From the NCBI GenBank assembly GCA_963780045.1, contig CAVZZZ010000001.1, forward strand, positions 4,216,001 to 4,280,000: 64,000 nt of DNA, given 5' to 3'. Position 1 is the first letter of the stretch; every line of letters starts with the position of its first letter. The position numbers and the translations under genes are program-made. Below the pieces are notes generated by a model. That model had not been told where the DNA came from. It saw nothing but the letters and a program-made list of their open reading frames with translations, and searched no databases. Shown here in pieces: positions 40,472 to 48,829 of the stretch. The stretch is from JANXQG01 sp963780045. GTDB lineage: Bacteria > Planctomycetota > Planctomycetia > Pirellulales > Thermoguttaceae.

Positions 40472-40590
40472 GCTGGGACAAGATCGCCGTGGCTCCCGCT
40501 TGCGGGTCGCGATCGCAGGCCCACAAGTTGTCGACCGCAAGAGGCGCTGGTAGGCCTGCGCTCGCGGGACTCGCTGGTCCCACCTTACAC
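40468..40590. repeat. Palindromic element R4 at the end of the permease gene
   Basis: The left end, gtaggctgggac, pairs with the inverted right end, gtcccaccttac. Inside are imperfect inverted words (gcttgcgggtcgcgatcgca against ggcctgcgctcgcgggact). The TAG of the left end is the stop codon of the permease gene (40469-40471). Confidence 0.65.
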
Positions 40591-40762
40591 CTGTAGCCTG
40601 TCGCAACCGCTACCACCGGTGCGATCGGGAGTGCCGGATCAATTTGCTTGAACCGTCGCCGGTTGTGGCCTATATACATAGAGGGATATCTGCGTCGGTA
40701 CTCTCCGCAGCCTCGCCAGGCGCCGTGCCGCCTGATGCTGCGCAGGCCGCGCACGATGCCGC

Positions 40763-41710
40763 TTGCGCTGCGCAACTGTGGACCTATTCAACCCGTACAA
40801 CTCGATCGACACGCTCACCGCCGACGCGCTAGGAGGAGCGGCACAGAGCGTGCCCTTGGGCGAAAGTTGCGAGCCGGCCGCCGCGCCGGTTTTTCCTCCG
40901 CAGCCGGTAGAGTCCGGACAGCCTGACGCCTGGTCCGAGAATTTCGCCCGCTCGCTGCAAGATCAACATTCCCGCGTCCGCCAGTTTCTCCAGGCGCACG
41001 CGGAACGCTGGCGGAAGATGGTCGCTCACTTCACGCGGCAGGTTGAAAACCTGCAGGCCACCATCGCCGGTTTAACTGCCGACAACGACGTGCTTCGCGA
41101 GCAAGCGGAGCAGGTCGTGGAAGTCGAGCCGCGCGTCTCGATGACGGATGTCCAGGCGCGGCCGTCACGCCCAGCAAGCACTGGACTAGCGCGCGTGACG
41201 CAGTCGCTGCATTCTGACGGCAACGACTGGGAATCGCAAAAACGCCGAATGCTCGCGGAACTGGAGTCGGACGACGCGATCGACGTGGAATCGACGACCC
41301 GGCGGATGGAGATCAAAGAGGTCATCGAGCGCACCGACCGGATCATTGCGGAAAAAGACCGCGAGATCGAGGAACTCAAGCACTTGCTGGACAGCCAGAG
41401 CGGCAGCGTTGGCTCGCTGGCCGTGGGCGCCGCGGCACTGGAGCAGATCTTCGACCAGGACGAAATCATTCGCGAGGAGCGGCAGCGGCTGCAGCAGGCC
41501 CAAGAAGAACTGCGCGGGAAATTACGGCAGTCAGAGATCGATCACGCGATGGAGCGGGCACGGCTTGCCCGGCGCGAAGCCGAGGTCGAAGAGCGGCTCC
41601 GCAACGGCGAACCGAATGGCTCCGGCGGCGACAACGAGGCGCTGGCGCCCACCGGCCGGCCCGTCCGCGGCCGATGGCGGACCCAATTGGGACTGGGCGG
41701 CGACGAGTAG
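40763..41710 (+). CDS. Coiled-coil hypothetical protein
   Basis: A frame of 315 residues, soluble, with long heptad-type stretches (AHFTRQVENLQATIAGLTAD, ERTDRIIAEKDREIEELKHL, EIIREERQRLQQAQEELRGK, ARREAEVEERLRNGE). The first 50 residues are poorly structured and Pro-rich, and the apparent start is a TTG, so the true start could be the GTG at 40778. No enzyme motif. It is probably a structural or scaffolding protein; the function is not known. Confidence 0.7.
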   Translation: MRCATVDLFNPYNSIDTLTADALGGAAQSVPLGESCEPAAAPVFPPQPVESGQPDAWSENFARSLQDQHSRVRQFLQAHAERWRKMVAHFTRQVENLQATIAGLTADNDVLREQAEQVVEVEPRVSMTDVQARPSRPASTGLARVTQSLHSDGNDWESQKRRMLAELESDDAIDVESTTRRMEIKEVIERTDRIIAEKDREIEELKHLLDSQSGSVGSLAVGAAALEQIFDQDEIIREERQRLQQAQEELRGKLRQSEIDHAMERARLARREAEVEERLRNGEPNGSGGDNEALAPTGRPVRGRWRTQLGLGGDE

Positions 41711-41791
41711 CGGTACTCCCAGCGCCGACTGATCGACACGGCATCCATCGAGCTCTGGCTCCGCCCGTCTTTTCCTGCTATCGTTAGGCCC

Positions 41792-42595
41792 ATGAGTTAT
41801 TGGAAAGATCGCGTCGCGCTTGTGACGGGCGGGTCGCGCGGCCTGGGCCGGGTGATCGCCGACGTCTTCGCGGCCGCGGGCGGCAAGGTCGTCATCGTCG
41901 GACGGGACGAGGCCAATGTAGACAGGACCGCCCATGACTTGCACGCTGCCGGCCGCGACGCGCTTGGCATTGCGGCCGATATTACGCGGCAGGCGGACGT
42001 CGACCGGGTTTTCGCCGAAGCCATCGGCCGCTACGGCAAGCTCGACGTGCTGGTGAACAATGCCGGGCGTTCGACGCGCGGCAAGGTGCTGGACACAACT
42101 CCGGAGCAGTTTCAGGAGTTGATGGATTTGAACCTCATCGCCCTGGTCCGCTGCACGCGGGCCGCCGCGCCGCATCTGCTGGCCGCCCGAGGCCACGTTG
42201 TCAACATCGGCTCATTGGCGGCGAAGTCGGCCTCTCGGTGGCTCGGCGCCTATCCGGCCGCCAAGCACGCCGTGGCGGCCTACTCACAGCAATTGCGGCT
42301 TGAATTGGGGCCGCAGGGATTGCACGTGCTTCTCGTATGCCCCGGCCCGATCAAGCGGACGGATCCGCGGCATCATCCATTGGAAGGCATGGAAGGCGTG
42401 CCCGAAAGTGCCCGGCAGCCCGGCGCGGGCGTGAAGACCCGCGCGATTGAGCCGAACTGGCTGGCCGCGCAAATTCTGCGGGCCTGCGAGCGCCGCCTGC
42501 CGGAGATCGTCGCGCCCCGTTACGCTCGGCTAGTCTTTGCGATTGCTCAGCTTTGGCCGAGACTGGGCGATTGGATCGTGTTGAGGAAGACGTGA
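41792..42595 (+). CDS. Short-chain dehydrogenase/reductase
   Basis: A 267-residue Rossmann-fold oxidoreductase. The cofactor motif TGGSRGLG is near residues 12-19. It has VLVNNAG, the catalytic Ser in NIGSLAAKSA and the catalytic YxxxK in GAYPAAKHAV. GRDEAN after the second strand suggests an NADP preference. The substrate cannot be read from the sequence. The C-terminal 30 residues (YARLVFAIAQLWPRLGDWIV) are hydrophobic and may bind a membrane, as in reductases acting on lipids. A link to the alpha-oxoamine synthase at 57 kb would be attractive (3-ketosphinganine-type reduction) but is only speculation. Confidence 0.9.
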   Translation: MSYWKDRVALVTGGSRGLGRVIADVFAAAGGKVVIVGRDEANVDRTAHDLHAAGRDALGIAADITRQADVDRVFAEAIGRYGKLDVLVNNAGRSTRGKVLDTTPEQFQELMDLNLIALVRCTRAAAPHLLAARGHVVNIGSLAAKSASRWLGAYPAAKHAVAAYSQQLRLELGPQGLHVLLVCPGPIKRTDPRHHPLEGMEGVPESARQPGAGVKTRAIEPNWLAAQILRACERRLPEIVAPRYARLVFAIAQLWPRLGDWIVLRKT

Positions 42596-42642
42596 ATTGA
42601 CCGATAAGTTTCATGCACTTAGAATAGTCGGATTAGAGGATT

Positions 42643-42861
42643 ATGGGCGAGAAACGAGAAAAGCGAAAGCGTTGGGTGCAACGCGGGCAGTATGCGGTAG
42701 AGGTTGACATCGAGGTTGTCTCTCCCCCGGACCGCCCGTTCGAGGCCTGTTTGGAGCCTAAGACCGTGCGTTGGCTCGATGAGGTCGCACGACATGCCGA
42801 AGCGGGAGATTTGGAGTTTCTGCGAAGTGCCGGGCGGCTGTTTCAGGCCGTAACGCAGTAG
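42643..42861 (+). CDS. Small hypothetical protein
   Basis: A 72-residue, highly charged protein (MGEKREKRKRWVQRGQYAVE, ACLEPKTVRWLDEVARHAEA). It has a good composition and a convincing helical C-terminus but no known family. It lies between the SDR gene and the Uma2 gene on the same strand. Confidence 0.55.
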   Translation: MGEKREKRKRWVQRGQYAVEVDIEVVSPPDRPFEACLEPKTVRWLDEVARHAEAGDLEFLRSAGRLFQAVTQ

Positions 42862-42931
42862 GTCATAATCATACGCAGTCAGCGAGAGTTCGATTCCGAC
42901 CACCAAAACTTAAGCCCCGGCGACTTCGACA

Positions 42932-43625
42932 ATGGCAACCGACGCGATAAGCAACGATCCGTCCGACGTGCTCCCGCTGGCGCTTTCAGCCCGTCGTCGA
43001 TCATCTTGTGACTGAGGACGAGACCCCCTTGGACAATTTCTTTTCCGAGAAGCAGCAGCGGCTGCTAACCGAGCCGCTGTACAGTTCGTGGGTCGCATCG
43101 GGCCAGCAACGGTCGTTTATCGCCGCGTCGAACGTTGGGCTATTCTATGCTGTCCGCCGCCCGCCGCTGGTGCCTGACGCGCTGCTTAGCATGGACGTCG
43201 AGTTACCTGCGGACCTCCAACCTAAGAGTCATCGATCCTATTTTGTCTGGGAATATGGCAAAGCGCCAGACGTGGTAGTTGAAGTCGTCTCCAACCGCGA
43301 GGGCGGCGAGGCTTCGCACAAGCTTGCTGCATACGCTCGGATCGGGGTCCGCTACTACGCGATATACGACCCGGAGAGCTTACTGGGAGCCGAAGTACTG
43401 CGCGGCTATCACCTTGATGCGACGGAATTTCACAAAATGGACGAGCCGCTCTGGTTTCCAGGCGTTGGATTGGGACTGCGAATATGGCACGGCAGCTACG
43501 AGGACCACGACAATACTTGGCTTCGTTGGGTAGACGCGGGCGGGACCCCGATCCCGACGGGCCAAGAACGGGCGGCACGGCTGGCGGAACAACTGCGGCA
43601 ACTTGGTGTCGAGCCGTCAGCGTAA
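42932..43625 (+). CDS. Uma2-family (DUF820) PD-(D/E)XK nuclease-like protein, frame-broken near the start
   Basis: The start ATG 42932 (MATDAISNDPSDV) is followed by a frame change near 42975 that joins to WRFQPVVDHLVTEDETPLDN. The remainder is a standard Uma2 protein: nuclease-like strands VPDALLSMDVELPADL and DVVVEVVSNREGG (D and E of the D-ExK core), then LAAYARIGVRYYAIYDPE. These proteins are abundant in planctomycetes and cyanobacteria, and their role is unresolved. The C-terminal QERAARLAEQLRQLG helix is typical. Confidence 0.8.
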
Positions 43626-43879
43626 TTGCGACTCAAGAATGCCTCTTACGCCGGCTAGTCGAGCAGCCAAACCTCTGTCCCTTGCGGCACGTCCGCTAAG
43701 CTTGTCTCGGCCGAGCGACGACCCCTGCTTCATTCTCTTTATGGCTGGCCGGTCGGCACATTGGCTTGGTCGAATTCCAGGCCATAATCGTAACCCCAGA
43801 CTCATGGGTTAGGTCTCTCCCACTGTTATCAGATATGCTGCCATTTTTTCGGCCGCCAACATATTCTCGATTCGCGGTT

Positions 43880-44494
43880 TCAGTAAGCAAACTCCACCTC
43901 TCGCTTCCGCAACTCCTCTACAAGCTGCGGCGTCGATTCGTACACCACGGCGTCAAACCCGGCCGCCTTCGCCCCAGCGATGTGTCCTGGAATGTCGTCG
44001 GTATAAAAAACTTCCTCCGGGCGGCAGCCTGAAAGCTCGGCCGCTTTGCAAAAGATGGCCGCCGACGGCTTCATTGCGCCGATCTCGTAGCTCAATGAGT
44101 ACACGGAGAAAAAGTCGCGGAGGACGGTGTATCGCCTAATGCAGTGGTTCCAATGGCCATCGCACGTGTTGGAGAGGATGCCAAGCGGATAGCCTGCCTC
44201 ATAAAGCTGGGCCACGACGGGCAACATGGAAACGATGGGCGTGAAGATCTCGTTGAACGCCCGGTAAAAAGCTTCGTAACCGGGCCGCGTGCCGCTTTCC
44301 CGGCAGAAACGATCGTGGAACGCGCGGCTGTCTAACTTGCCGGTCTCATAATCGGCCTGCATCCCGCCGGCGAGCGCGAGGGCAACCTGCTCGTGCTCGA
44401 TCCCCGCGGCCTCGCCGACCTGCCGGCACATCTGCTCGAAGCTGAAATCCAAGAGCACTTTCCCAAGGTCGAAGTAAATGAATTTCGGGACCAT
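43880..44494 (-). CDS. HAD-superfamily hydrolase
   Basis: A 204-residue HAD subfamily IA phosphatase. Motif I is YFDLGKVLLDF, with nucleophile Asp9 and Gly in place of the second Asp, as in YihX-type sugar-phosphate phosphatases. A helical cap follows (YEAFYRAFNEIF), then motif II LGILSNTC, the motif III lysine in GAMKPSAAIF and motif IV VFYTDDIPGHIAGA. The usual substrates of such enzymes are small phosphates such as glucose-1-phosphate; the real one is unknown. Intact and divergent from the ilvD remnant. Confidence 0.88.
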   Translation of the reverse strand: MVPKFIYFDLGKVLLDFSFEQMCRQVGEAAGIEHEQVALALAGGMQADYETGKLDSRAFHDRFCRESGTRPGYEAFYRAFNEIFTPIVSMLPVVAQLYEAGYPLGILSNTCDGHWNHCIRRYTVLRDFFSVYSLSYEIGAMKPSAAIFCKAAELSGCRPEEVFYTDDIPGHIAGAKAAGFDAVVYESTPQLVEELRKREVEFAY

Positions 44495-44639
44495 ATCGCG
44501 GCAGGCAGCGGGGCGATTCTATAATGTATCCAGAATAGACTGCCGACGCGCGGGGTGCAATCGGCCCCTCCGCATCGGCCGCATGCAAAACCACGACTGA
44601 CAGTTCCGCCCTTCTCCACTTGCTCCGGTTCTTACGAAT

Positions 44640-45177
44640 ATGCGTTCCGACATCATCAAGCTTGGCGACTCCCGCGCCCCGCCCCGCACCGCAGCCTGCT
44701 CCGCGCTACCGGCGTGACCGACCACGATTTCCGCAAGCCATTCATCGCCGTCTGTAATAGCTACCATGTGGAATACGCCTAGAGCGACGAGGGCGGCCCG
44801 GCGATTCTCTTCGGCAATCTGGCCCCCCGCGGCTCGGTGGTGAAGACGGCCGGAGTGAAGGAAAGCATGCTGCGGCTCAGCGGGCCAGCCGTTGTTTTCG
44901 AGTCGGAAACGGATGCTTCGCCGGCCTTGTCAACGGTCGAGTCAAGGCAGGCGATGTCGTTGTCATCCGTTACGAAGGCCCTCGCGGCGGTCACGGCATG
45001 CAAGAGATGCTCGCGCCCACAACGGCGATCAAAGGCGTCGGCCTGGGCGACAGTGTGGCCCTGGTGACCGACGGCCGCTTCTCCTGCGGTACGGCCGGCG
45101 CATGTATCGGGCACGTCAGTCCCGAAGCGGCCGCCGGCGGGACGATTGGCTTGATTCAGAACGGCGACATCATAATG
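44640..45177 (+). pseudogene. ilvD: Dihydroxy-acid dehydratase gene with a large internal deletion
   Basis: The N-terminus reads MRSDIIKLG and, after one frame change, APHRSLLRATGVTDHDFRKP and FIAVCNSYHVEY, clearly IlvD. Then the sequence jumps to GGPAILFGNLAPRGSVVKTA, KAGDVVVIRYEGPRGGHGMQ and LGDSVALVTDGRFSCGTAGA, which are the C-terminal parts of IlvD. Roughly 300 central residues, including most iron-sulphur cluster residues, are missing, and an in-frame TAG lies at the junction. The end is fused to a truncated PIN gene on the other strand. Branched-chain amino acid synthesis must depend on another copy elsewhere, if at all. Confidence 0.9.
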
Positions 45178-45476
45178 AGCGCGTCCCAAAAGGAAACGCT
45201 GCGTCGCTTCATTAAGTCCATCGCGCGGTCCAACATTTCCCAATCCAAGGATACCGTGTCCCACGAGCGGCCAAGGTCGCGCACGTCCTCGTGCGCCTTT
45301 TTGCTGTCGTAGCCGAATGGTTCCAGCTTCCTGCTCGACGCCACGAACTCGCAAACGACTTGCCACAGCAAAATGCCGTCCGGGAGCGACCCAATCAGTG
45401 CGATCGCGATCGATTTCTTGTTTGGGTCGCGCGGATCCTGAGCGTAGAACAGTATATTCGTGTCAACGGCGTTCAT
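45156..45476 (-). pseudogene. PIN-domain toxin lacking its C-terminus
   Basis: The 106-residue frame starts MNAVDTNILFYAQDPRDPNK (first acidic residue Asp5) and goes on to LLWQVVCEFVASSRKLEPFG and SFWDALIMM, where the second acidic cluster begins. PIN toxins of this kind normally continue for about 30 more residues with a fourth acidic residue (typically LYTEDL). Here the gene stops at the fusion point with the ilvD remnant. It is likely inactive as an RNase, though the antitoxin is intact. Confidence 0.8.
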
Positions 45477-45751
45477 GCAGCTCTTCCCGCGTGAAGCGTG
45501 GCGCGTTCAGAGGAATCGGGTTCTGTTGCATCCTGCGCAACGACGGCTTGCAGGTGCCGCTTTTTCTCTTCGGGATCGGTAATCTCGGCCGGGATTACGC
45601 GCGGACCTCGGACAATCAGTTCGACTCGGGATTTTTCGGGCAGATCGCACGCAGTCTCGGGAACGAAGGCGCCCTTCCGGTAGACAGCTTTGAGCCTAAG
45701 CAAAATCATGTCCTCCGGGTTAATCATAGCCATAACTCGGCAGGATTGCAA
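45473..45751 (-). CDS. DUF104-type antitoxin
   Basis: A 92-residue frame. The conserved part is ILLRLKAVYRKGAFVPETAC followed by DLPEKSRVELIV, a DUF104 (AF2212-like) antitoxin domain, and a charged C-terminus that would cover a PIN toxin. It is likely to start at one of the inner ATGs (MINPEDMILL or MILLRLKAV). It overlaps the PIN start by four bases, so the two form one VapBC-like operon. With the toxin truncated, the antitoxin has lost its purpose. Confidence 0.75.
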   Translation of the reverse strand: MQSCRVMAMINPEDMILLRLKAVYRKGAFVPETACDLPEKSRVELIVRGPRVIPAEITDPEEKKRHLQAVVAQDATEPDSSERATLHAGRAA

Positions 45752-45763
45752 TCACCAGCTCCC

Positions 45764-47313
45764 CTACTCCCACTCAATCGTCGCCGGCGGCTTCGAGCTG
45801 ATGTCGTATACGACGCGGTTCACGCCGGGCACTTCGTTGATGATCCGCGTCGACATGCGGGCCAATAGATCGTAGGGCAAGCGGCTCCAGTCGGCGGTCA
45901 TGAAGTCTTCGGTCTCCACGGCGCGGATCGCCAGGGCGTCGGCGTAGGTCCGCGCATCGCCCATCACGCCGACGCTTTGCACGGGCAGCAGGACGGCGAA
46001 AACCTGCGACGTCTGCCGATAGAGCCCAGCCTTCTTGATCTCGGAAACCACGATCGCGTCGGCTTGGCGGAGCGTGTCCAGCCGCGGCTTGGTGATCGGA
46101 CCAAGACATCGAACTGCCAGCCCCGGTCCAGGGAACGGATGCCGCCAGACGATCTCTTCCGGCAGCCCCAACCGCAGCCCCAACGTACGGACCTCGTCCT
46201 TGAAGAGGTCGCGGAGCGGCTCGATGAGCGAAAAGGCCAAGTCTTCCGGCAGGCCGCCGACGTTGTGGTGCAACTTGATTGTGGCGGCTGGGCCGTCGCA
46301 CGAACCGCCGCTTTCGATCACGTCGGGATAGAGCGTTCCCTGGGCGAGGAACTCGGCCCCTTTGATCCGCGCCGCCTCGTCGGCGAAACACTCGATGAAG
46401 GCGTGCCCTATCCGCCGCCGCTTCTCCTGCGGATCGACGATGCCGTCCAGCGCCGTCAGGAAGCGGTCGTCGGCATGAACCACGTGCAAGTCGGTCTTGA
46501 AGTGGTTGGTGAACTCCTCGATGACCCCGGCCGCCTCCCCGGCGGCAAGAGGCCGTTATCGACGAGGATGCACGAGACCTGCGGACCAACGGCCTCGGCG
46601 AGCAAGGCCGCCACGACCGAGCTATCGACCCCGCCGGATAGTCCGCAGATCACGCGGTTCTTGCCCACGCGGTCGCGGATCGTCTCGATCGCCTCGCGGG
46701 CGAAATCGCCGATCTTCCACTTGCCGGAGCAGTGGCAGATCGTCGTAAGAAAGTTGCCCAGGATCAACTGCCCTTGCGGCGTGTGCGTCACTTCGGGATG
46801 GAACTGCAGGCCGTAGACCGGCTGCGTGCGATGCTTTACCGCGGCGATCGGACAGGTGTCAGTCGCGGCCAGCGGCAGAAAATCGTCGCTCACCTGCGAA
46901 ACCTGGTCGCCGTGGCTCATCCAGACCTGCAAATCTTCGGGCACTCCGGCGAAAAGCTCGTCATCGCTCACCAGGCGGCAATGGGCGCGGCCGTACTCCC
47001 GTGCCGGCCAGCTTTCCACGCGCCCGCCCATGACGTCGCATGCCAACTGCATGCCGTAGCAAATGCCCAATACCGGCAGGCCGAGATGGAAGATCTGCGG
47101 ATCGCACTTGGGCGCGCCGTTTTCGTAGACGCTCGACGGCCCGCCCGAAAGTACAAGGCCCTTCGGCGCCAGCTCGCGAATGCGCTGGGCCGAAATGTCG
47201 TGGCGGACGATTTCGCAGTAAACCTGCTGCTGGCGAATGCGACGGGCGATCAACTGGGCATACTGCGAGCCGAAATCGAGGACGAGGACCTTCTCGCTGG
47301 CAATTCTGGTCAT
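45764..47313 (-). CDS. guaA: GMP synthase (glutamine-hydrolysing), one frame break
   Basis: Converts XMP to GMP using glutamine and ATP. The N-terminal glutaminase domain has VLDFGSQYAQLIARRIR, the nucleophile Cys in LGICYGMQL and HPEVTHT. The ATP pyrophosphatase loop CGLSGGVDSSVVAAL follows. A single missing base near 46545 shifts the frame after ILVDNGLLPPG; the expected EAAGVIEEFTNHFKTDLHVV continues in the next frame. The C-terminal dimerisation domain is complete and ends YDISSKPPATIEWE, the normal GuaA terminus. As an almost universally needed enzyme, the break is more likely a sequencing error. The start ATG 47313 was chosen over upstream codons because MTRIASEKVLVLDFGSQ fits the family. 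Confidence 0.93.
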
Positions 47314-47456
47314 GGGAGTTCCCTTGGGGAAAACCAAATAGTATAGCAAGTGAGGCGAGAATCGCTAAGTGGCGGCTTGCGGAAGGGTGCGGTCCGACGC
47401 CCAGACGAGAGTCGCTCGCGCGAATGTCGCTCTACAGTCGCGAGGAGCAAAAGAGA

Positions 47457-47879
47457 TTACCGAGCACTCGTCGTTTTCGCCCTCTCAAAGAACATCCGCA
47501 TGAGCGTGTTCATTGCTCGGGACTGGATAACCGAGCCGCTGATCCATCGCGAGATGGTCTCGGCCGCAATTCCCGTTTGCTCGGCAAACTGCCGCTGCGT
47601 CATTCCAAGCGAACGAATCCCATTCCGGATTTCGTCCGGCCTAAGCAAGTGCATGTATTCGCGCAAGCCTTGCGAAATCTGCGCGTCGGTGGCGGAGTCG
47701 AAGAACACCTCGCCGCAAGCATCGCAACGATTGACCGGCAGATGGTCGATGTGGAATCGGAAGAGCCGGCCATCATGCTTGACCTCGGCGTCATAAGGAA
47801 TCACTGTCGGCCGGACTTCAGCCCTGCCGCATGCGGCACATTGGTAGGGGTACGCGCGCTTGGTGTTCTCGACCATCAT
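47457..47879 (-). CDS. MqsA/YgiT-type zinc-finger and HTH antitoxin
   Basis: A 140-residue protein with an N-terminal zinc ribbon (CAACGRAEV ... CDACGEVFFDS) and a C-terminal XRE-type helix-turn-helix (LGMTQRQFAEQTGIAAETIS). This is the MqsA/YgiT plan: the zinc domain binds the toxin and the HTH represses the operon. Here the partner gene (47887-48225) lies seven bases upstream on the same strand. Confidence 0.85.
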   Translation of the reverse strand: MMVENTKRAYPYQCAACGRAEVRPTVIPYDAEVKHDGRLFRFHIDHLPVNRCDACGEVFFDSATDAQISQGLREYMHLLRPDEIRNGIRSLGMTQRQFAEQTGIAAETISRWISGSVIQSRAMNTLMRMFFERAKTTSAR

Positions 47880-47886
47880 CCAATTC

Positions 47887-48225
47887 CTAAACGTCGTGAA
47901 TGTTCACGATAGTTACAACCGGTCCCATGCTGTGGTCGCTCAAAACCGTCTCGATATAAACATTCCTGTCGAGGATTGCGATGCGGAAGTTGTAATGGAA
48001 CCCATAATGCACGTACTCCTCACGGGTCTCCTCGACTTGATCAATTGCGCCATTGCTCGCAATATGCTTAAGGATCAATTCGTTGACAGCTTGTTGGGTC
48101 AGGCTCTCCAAGTTCCGCCGAATCCACTCCGCCGCAAGTTTCTTCCACTGCACGCCACCGCTGTTCGATTCTTCAAACGCAAGCCTGAGCTTGCTGATTA
48201 TTTCCTCGTCGACCAACCGTGGCAT
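47887..48225 (-). CDS. Putative partner (toxin?) of the MqsA-type antitoxin
   Basis: About 112 residues, starting at ATG 48225 behind AAGGA. N-terminal helices (VDEEIISKLRLAFEESNSGG, WKKLAAEWIRRNLESLTQQA) lead to a C-terminal strand region (RIAILDRNVYIETVLSD, VTIVNIHDV). The order (small gene, then zinc-HTH gene) matches the toxin-antitoxin arrangement of mqsRA. The protein does not match MqsR by eye; its beta-rich end could fit a RelE/MqsR-like fold. Toxin function is inference from position. Confidence 0.55.
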   Translation of the reverse strand: MPRLVDEEIISKLRLAFEESNSGGVQWKKLAAEWIRRNLESLTQQAVNELILKHIASNGAIDQVEETREEYVHYGFHYNFRIAILDRNVYIETVLSDHSMGPVVTIVNIHDV

Positions 48226-48329
48226 CTGGCATCCTTGCAGGCGTTGTGAGGCAATCAAACCATATCCGAAGAATTGACATATGTCAAACCGACGTTGCAG
48301 CCATGAATTGCGCATGGTAGTTTCCTGTG

Positions 48330-48788
48330 ATGGAGTCAAACAAGTCGCTCGACGATAGGACCCTACAGCAGAAAAGGGTGGACGAAAGGCTTAGAAGGGC
48401 GAAAGAGGCCCGGGAGTTATACGCGCTTGGCAGAATATCCGAGGGTAAGATGACGAGCATCCTCCTTGAGATCAACCTGCAACGCACCCAGGAATTGAAC
48501 AGCCGTGGGATTATTGACGGGGACGAGACGACGAACTTGCTAATTGACACTCTTGTTTCAACCGAGCCGATGGCCCCAGAGGTAATCGACGCTTTTCTTG
48601 ATGCGGTCCCCGCGTCGGTGCAAGAAAGGCTCAGGTCTTGGTTAGTGCGCGGACCGCGCACTGAAGCGGAGTGGGAAAGCGTACGGACTACTCGTTTCGG
48701 TGCGACGGCGGAGGGGCTCAAACAGGCGAAATTGCTTGTTCGCAGGAATATAGAATCGCTCCGGCCGCACTTTGGTTTGGATCCTTGA
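48330..48788 (+). CDS. Hypothetical protein
   Basis: A 152-residue soluble, largely helical protein (QQKRVDERLRRAKEARELYA, GRISEGKMTSILLEINLQRT, PMAPEVIDAFLDAVPASVQE). It is acidic in the middle and has no recognised motif. The start ATG 48330 lies three bases after a GTG and is about 105 bases divergent from the MqsA-type module, so it shares that promoter region. It precedes tilS. Confidence 0.65.
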   Translation: MESNKSLDDRTLQQKRVDERLRRAKEARELYALGRISEGKMTSILLEINLQRTQELNSRGIIDGDETTNLLIDTLVSTEPMAPEVIDAFLDAVPASVQERLRSWLVRGPRTEAEWESVRTTRFGATAEGLKQAKLLVRRNIESLRPHFGLDP

Positions 48789-48829
48789 AAGCCCGGCACT
48801 GAGTACTGGGTACTGTGTACTGAGCACTT
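48789..48829. repeat. Low-complexity spacer before tilS
   Basis: Composed of the words cactgagtactgggtactg and tgtactgagcac; a 10-base period of actgngtact. It fills the space between the hypothetical gene and the tilS start codon. Confidence 0.6.
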
